Assembly: GCA_029939635.1 (NCBI GenBank) | Contig: JAOZSN010000016.1 | Location: 1-26,908 of the forward strand | Direction: 5' to 3' | DNA length: 26,908 bases | Source: Deltaproteobacteria bacterium | GTDB taxonomy: Bacteria; Desulfobacterota; Desulfobulbia; Desulfobulbales; SURF-16 | Shown here: positions 23,470 through 26,908 of the stretch, one piece after another | Numbering within the stretch: position 1 is the stretch's first letter | How the letters are laid out: the number at the start of each line of letters is the position of its first letter | The notes under the pieces: generated by a model | What the model was told of the DNA's origin: nothing | What the model saw: only the letters and a program-made list of their open reading frames with translations | Databases searched by the model: none | Made by a program: the position numbers and the translations under genes

Positions 23470-24774
23470 ATGCATTGTGATCTCCTTATAAAAAATGGTT
23501 TTATTCTGCCCCAGCCAAGGCTTGGAACCATGATAGCCAATGGTTTTGTCGCTATCAGAGGTACAACAATTAAGGCGTTGGGCCCCATGGCAGAATTGGG
23601 CGAGGTGGCTGCAGCAAAGACCATTGATGCCGCCGGTTGTCTGGTCATGCCGGGTCTGGTTAATGGTCATGTGCATGGGGCCATGACCCTGTTTCGGGGG
23701 CTAGCTGATGATTTGCCCCTTATGGAGTGGCTGGAGGGGCATATCTTTCCGGCCGAGTCCCGCTATGTCAATGAGGAGATGGTCTATTGGTCAACCAAGC
23801 TGGCTGCGGCTGAAATGCTGCTTGGTGGGGTAACATTGCTCGCTGATAGTTATTTCTGTATGGATGGGGCGGCTCGGGCCTATGCTGAGATCGGCATGCG
23901 AGCGGTGGCGGCCCACGGTGTCATAGATTTTCCTGCCCCTGGTGTTGCCGATCCCAGTCGTAACCTAGATGTGGTTGCTGACTACTGCCAGCGCTGGCAG
24001 GGCCATTCTTTGCTGACTCCAGCAGTTTTTGCCCATTCGCCCTATACTTGTAGTGCCGGGACCTTGCAGGGCGCGCGAAAGCTGGCGCAGGAGCAAGGGG
24101 TTGACTTGTATATTCACCTGGGCGAAAGTAAATTTGAGGCCGAGCTGATTAGGGCGGATGGATTGAGTCCCACGGCGTATCTTGATTCTCTAGGTGTTTT
24201 GGATGATGGTGTGGTGGCTATTCATTGTGTCTGGTTGACTGGTGCTGACATGGACATCCTGGCCAGTCGTGGTTGCCGTGTGGTCAGTTGTCCTGAATCA
24301 AATATGAAGTTGGCCTCTGGCGTGGCCCCTGTGGCTGCCTTGCATGAACGGGGCATAGCCGTTGGCCTGGGAACAGATGGGTGTGCCTCCAATAATAATC
24401 TTGATATGTTTAGCGAGATGGGCAGTGTTGCCCGACTTGCCAAGGTGGATTGCCTGATGCCAGAGATCTTACCCGCCTCCCAGGTGTTGCAGATGGCGAC
24501 AACCATAGGTGCCACGGTTTTGGGGCAGCAAGGGCTAGGAAGCCTGGCTCCAGGAGCAAAGGCCGATTGTATTGTGATTGATCTGTACCAGCCCCATCTC
24601 ACCCCTTTTTACAATAGTGACCTGCTGGTTTATGGGGCAAAGGCACGGGATGTGCGTGACGTAGTTGTTGATGGTCAATTGGTGGTGCAGGATCGGTTGC
24701 TATTGAGCATGGATGTTGCCGAGGTGATGGATCAGGTTCGTGGTCTGGCGGCTACAGTGAGAGAGGGAAAATGA
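23470..24774 (+). CDS. mtaD: 5-methylthioadenosine/S-adenosylhomocysteine deaminase (MtaD-like amidohydrolase)
   Basis: This metal-dependent amidohydrolase deaminates S-adenosylhomocysteine or methylthioadenosine to the inosine forms, as part of SAM by-product recycling. In 434 residues it shows the metal site PGLVNGHVHGAMTLFRG (His67, His69), IHLGES (His216, Glu219), IHCVWLT (His252), SCPESNMKLASG, and GTDGCASNNNLDMFSEM (Asp303). This is the full ligand and substrate set of the TM0936-like group. SNMKL and GTDG…SNNNLD favour MTA/SAH deaminase over chlorohydrolase or guanine deaminase. The ATG at 23470 has only a weak GAAGAA upstream. The stop overlaps the next start by 4 bp. Confidence 0.9.
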   Translation: MHCDLLIKNGFILPQPRLGTMIANGFVAIRGTTIKALGPMAELGEVAAAKTIDAAGCLVMPGLVNGHVHGAMTLFRGLADDLPLMEWLEGHIFPAESRYVNEEMVYWSTKLAAAEMLLGGVTLLADSYFCMDGAARAYAEIGMRAVAAHGVIDFPAPGVADPSRNLDVVADYCQRWQGHSLLTPAVFAHSPYTCSAGTLQGARKLAQEQGVDLYIHLGESKFEAELIRADGLSPTAYLDSLGVLDDGVVAIHCVWLTGADMDILASRGCRVVSCPESNMKLASGVAPVAALHERGIAVGLGTDGCASNNNLDMFSEMGSVARLAKVDCLMPEILPASQVLQMATTIGATVLGQQGLGSLAPGAKADCIVIDLYQPHLTPFYNSDLLVYGAKARDVRDVVVDGQLVVQDRLLLSMDVAEVMDQVRGLAATVREGK

Positions 24775-25463
24775 CTACAGAAGAAGTAAATGTATCACGT
24801 TGGGCCATTCATCGTCGTCTTTATGACTGGATGCTGCATTGGGCTGACACCCGTTATGGGTTGCTGGCCCTGGTATTGCTCTCCTTTGCGGAGAGTAGTT
24901 TTTTTCCTATCCCCCCGGACGTGTTGCTCGTTGCCCTGGTTTTGGGCAATGTCAAGAAATGGTACCGCTTTGCCCTGTTTTGCACCGTGGCCTCTGTCCT
25001 TGGTGGCTTGGCTGGCTATGGTATTGGAGTTTTTGCCTGGGAGACCATGGGGCGTTGGATTGTGGAAAATGTGGCCCATATGAATCTCACCGCGGTCAAT
25101 GGTCGTCTGGATATTGCTTTACCAAGTTACTTGACCTCAACCTTTGGCAGCAGTTTGGGTGGGGAGTATCTTTTTGCTGTTTATGATCGCTGGAATGCCT
25201 GGATTGTTTTTGTCTTTGGCCTGACCCCGTTGCCATACAAATTAACCACCATCACCGCTGGCGTTGCCAGGGTAGATTTGCCCGTCTTTATTCTCACTTC
25301 ATTTCTGGCTCGAGCCTGTCGGTTCTTCGTGGTGGCCTGGCTCCTGTATGAATGGGGTGAACCTGCCAAGGCATTCATTGATCGTTACTTCAATCTGCTC
25401 TGCATAGCCTTCATCGTGCTGCTTGTCGGTGGTTTTGTCGCCATCTCACTGCTGGCTGGGTAG
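24771..25463 (+). CDS. YqaA/DedA-family (VTT domain) membrane protein
   Basis: This is an inner-membrane protein of the SNARE-associated/VTT group, whose DedA relatives are linked to lipid carrier recycling and membrane homeostasis. The 230 residues contain hydrophobic segments at about 31-48, 66-90, 142-160, 170-192 and 208-228. The family signature ESSFFPIPPDVLLVALVLGN (41-60) is present, as is the second re-entrant motif FGLTPLPYKLTTITAGVARVDLPVFILTSFLARACRFF. A loop of about 40 residues (100-140) sits between the two motifs. It overlaps the deaminase gene by 4 bp, an operon that does not itself suggest a shared pathway. Its stop codon touches a heptamer repeat element. Confidence 0.9.
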   Translation: MTTEEVNVSRWAIHRRLYDWMLHWADTRYGLLALVLLSFAESSFFPIPPDVLLVALVLGNVKKWYRFALFCTVASVLGGLAGYGIGVFAWETMGRWIVENVAHMNLTAVNGRLDIALPSYLTSTFGSSLGGEYLFAVYDRWNAWIVFVFGLTPLPYKLTTITAGVARVDLPVFILTSFLARACRFFVVAWLLYEWGEPAKAFIDRYFNLLCIAFIVLLVGGFVAISLLAG

Positions 25464-25525
25464 TTACCAGTTATCAGTCGCCGGTTATCAGTTAACTGAT
25501 AACTGACTTCTGGCTACTGGCGACT
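25462..25525. repeat. Palindromic heptamer-repeat element between yqaA-like gene and pcm
   Basis: On the plus strand AGTTACC, AGTTATC, AGTCGCC and GGTTATC are followed by AGTT. Reading the minus strand from 25525 gives AGTCGCC, AGTAGCC, AGAAGTC, AGTTATC and AGTT. The two arrays meet with no spacer, and the central 18 bp TTATCAGTTAACTGATAA (25485-25502) is a perfect palindrome. The element begins within the TAG stop of the plus-strand gene and ends 7 nt before the pcm stop. As a hairpin it could help end both convergent transcripts, although it has no T-run. Confidence 0.8.
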
Positions 25526-25532
25526 GCCGTTC

Positions 25533-26174
25533 TCACTCCTGCCAGCCATGTCCTCCGATGAGATTAACAAAGCGGACATGTTCTAAGACTTGACGGCTTA
25601 ATTCGTTGTCCCGTTTTTCCAGTAAGACGAGCTGCTGACTTTCGCGGTCGCCAACCGGAATAACCATGCGACCAGGGTCTGCCAGTTGGTCAATGAGGGG
25701 TTGGGGGATTTCAGGGCCGCCAGCAGTGACGATGATGGCATCAAATGGGCTATATTGCGGCCAGCCTAGTGTGCCGTCATCTATGGTACAGATGACATTG
25801 AAAATCTGGAGCTGGTCAAGGGTGGATCTGGCCTTTATGTGGAGTTGCTTTATCCGTTCCACGGTAAGGACGCGATGACAGAGTTGCGCCAGTATCGCAG
25901 TCTGGTAACCACAGCCAGTACCAATCTCCAGGACAGATTCGTCACCCTGTAGAGCAAGGGCTTGGGTCATGAGGGCAACGATATAAGGTTGGGAAATGGT
26001 CTGTCCTGCGCCAATGGGCAGGCAGTGGTCGCCATAGGCTTGGTTGCGTATGGCGTCTTGGACAAAAATATGGCGGGGTACATGGGCCATGGCATCTAGC
26101 ACGCGCTTATCATGGATACCACGGGGGAGAAGTTGCTCCCGTATCATGCGCAGACGCGAAGATTCAAAACTCAT
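25533..26174 (-). CDS. pcm: Protein-L-isoaspartate O-methyltransferase
   Basis: Pcm methylates isoaspartyl residues in aged proteins, beginning their repair. In 213 residues it has AMAHVPRHIFV (28-38), YGDHCLPIGAGQTISQPYIVALM (47-69, including the GQTISQP substrate-binding motif), the SAM motif VLEIGTGCGYQTAIL (81-95), VERI, and DAIIVTAGGPEIPQPLIDQL toward the C-terminus. All are diagnostic. The ATG at 26174 lies inside the end of the upstream lipoprotein gene (11-bp overlap). In many proteobacteria pcm lies with surE, nlpD and rpoS; here only a lipoprotein adjoins. Confidence 0.96.
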   Translation of the reverse strand: MSFESSRLRMIREQLLPRGIHDKRVLDAMAHVPRHIFVQDAIRNQAYGDHCLPIGAGQTISQPYIVALMTQALALQGDESVLEIGTGCGYQTAILAQLCHRVLTVERIKQLHIKARSTLDQLQIFNVICTIDDGTLGWPQYSPFDAIIVTAGGPEIPQPLIDQLADPGRMVIPVGDRESQQLVLLEKRDNELSRQVLEHVRFVNLIGGHGWQE

Positions 26175-26553
26175 CAGGATTTACTTTTGGGTTGGCTGTC
26201 AGGCCTGATTGTTTGAATTCCTCTGCTGTGGCATAGCGAAAGGAGCTTTTTGCGATACTACCATTGACAAAGGTAACTTGGATGATTTCGTAACTGGTTG
26301 TTCCTGCTATCAAGTTAATGAGCCAAATTCGCTTGAGCAGTGATTTTTTTGCTTCAACATAAAGCCACTGCTCACTCTCTTCTTTTATTTGCTTTTGGGT
26401 TGGTTGCCCCCAAATAGCAATGACTTCACTCTGGCTGGCACCTATGGGCACAAGGGCGACATCTGAGTTGAGGTGGCGGATGGGTGGTTTTCCGCAGCAG
26501 CAAAGGAGTAAACAACAGGAGGTAATAAGCGTGAGGAGAAGTGTTTTGTGCAT
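26164..26553 (-). CDS. Small lipoprotein with BamE/SmpA-like fold
   Basis: From the ATG at 26553 the protein has 129 residues: a short charged start (MHK), a hydrophobic Cys-rich signal (LLLTLITSCCLLLCCCG), then a mature domain. The segment VPIGASQSEVIAIWGQPTQKQ resembles the first helix-turn of SmpA/OmlA (BamE-type) domains, which read roughly 'G-x-s-x-x-e-V-x-x-x-x-G-x-P', and is followed by WLYVEA and a C-terminal strand IIQVTFVNGSIAKSSF. ITSC (10-13) is a canonical lipobox, but the hydrophobic core before it is short, so Cys18-20 may be used instead. An ATG at 26613 would place 20 residues before the signal and is unlikely. The function is not established; a small outer-membrane lipoprotein is inferred. 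Confidence 0.7.
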   Translation of the reverse strand: MHKTLLLTLITSCCLLLCCCGKPPIRHLNSDVALVPIGASQSEVIAIWGQPTQKQIKEESEQWLYVEAKKSLLKRIWLINLIAGTTSYEIIQVTFVNGSIAKSSFRYATAEEFKQSGLTANPKVNPDEF

Positions 26554-26613
26554 GGAATAGTTAGCAATATGGGGTGCTGGTGATACGAAGTAAGACTTCA
26601 CCAAGGGGTTCAT

Positions 26614-26908
26614 TTGTGGGGGATCTTAGTATGTAAAAGAGAATATAAGCTCGTTTGTACCTGATTTCGGCGGGAATCTCAAATAATATAGATGGTTGTG
26701 GATTTTTTTGCCATCCACAACTGTGCTCCCCGAAAATGAGGCGGGACGAGTGTTAGCCTGTAGCAAAGAAGTGCCCCTACAACCGGTAGTGGTCTGGCAA
26801 ATTTTCGCGCGGCATAATCTGTGGCTAAAAGGGTGAAATAGCACGAAAAAGGCAAGAGATTTTCTTGACCTGCCTATCATTACATGTAATAGTTTTAGTG
26901 TGTTGCCT
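26614..26908. other. Non-coding stretch at the window end
   Basis: No gene is supported. GTTGTGGAT (26695-26703) and ATCCACAAC (26713-26721) form a 9-bp stem around a T-rich loop. Further right, TTGACC (26865-26870), a 16-nt spacer and TAATAG (26887-26892) form a weak plus-strand promoter-like pair, overlapped by the 12-bp palindrome ATTACATGTAAT (26879-26890). A gene starting beyond the window could use it. All of these are low-confidence. Confidence 0.35.

Noticed and set aside
26695..26721. Pair of DnaA boxes or replication origin
   Set aside because: The 9-mers resemble TTATCCACA only with two mismatches each and are better explained as a short stem; no dnaA, dnaN or AT-rich unwinding region is present.
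26879..26890. ATTACATGTAAT palindrome as an operator
   Set aside because: Several perfect 12-bp palindromes are expected by chance in a window this size, and the gene it might control is outside the window.

Overview
The window looks like a chromosomal segment of a Gram-negative bacterium of moderate GC content, most probably a deltaproteobacterium (Desulfobacterota, perhaps Desulfobulbales such as Desulfotalea or a relative). This placement is inferred from protein character and gene mix: pilMNOP with AMIN/STN proteins, a DHH-CBS-nucleotidyltransferase tRNA enzyme, SecB, a GlcD-type FAD oxidase and molybdenum cofactor genes. No 16S or tRNA gene is present to confirm it. I see no prophage, insertion sequence, CRISPR array or integron, and nearly every gene is housekeeping.

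Layout. (1) Positions 1-6367, plus strand: a type IV pilus assembly operon, pilM (5' end outside the window), pilN, pilO, pilP, then a PilQ-like protein that keeps the AMIN and STN domains but has TPR repeats where the secretin channel should be, then a separate MshL-like lipoprotein secretin. A perfect 22-bp hairpin (6388-6436) closes the operon and also ends the convergent secB. (2) Positions 6464-18332, minus strand: nine genes, in transcription order glcD, rpsU, xerD-like recombinase, the 872-residue DHH-CBS-CCA enzyme, an M50 site-2-type protease, pgeF, rsmB, uvrA and secB. The run from the M50 gene to uvrA is tightly coupled (4-bp overlap, 8-bp overlap, 6-nt gap). rpsU has a strong sigma-70 type promoter of its own. 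(3) Positions 18531-19463: ddl on the plus strand, divergent from glcD. (4) Positions 19574-23083, minus strand: a HIT protein, mobA, moeA and serS, with mobA and moeA overlapping by 4 bp. (5) Positions 23470-25463, plus strand: an MTA/SAH deaminase gene overlapping a YqaA/DedA-type membrane protein gene by 4 bp. (6) Positions 25533-26553, minus strand: a BamE/SmpA-like lipoprotein gene overlapping pcm.

The most unusual signal is a family of 7-bp-periodic intergenic repeats with units of the form R-G-N4-C. At three places the units form two facing (inverted) arrays, with spacers of 0, 42 and 113 bp: 25462-25525 between yqaA and pcm, 12650-12747 between the CCA enzyme and the M50 gene, and 18342-18520 between glcD and ddl. 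A fourth, single array (15373-15403) sits against the start of the CCA-enzyme gene. The arrays lie within 0-10 nt of coding edges, and the three genes that begin beside an array lack a recognisable Shine-Dalgarno sequence. The second notable signal is the split, hybrid pilus secretin described above.
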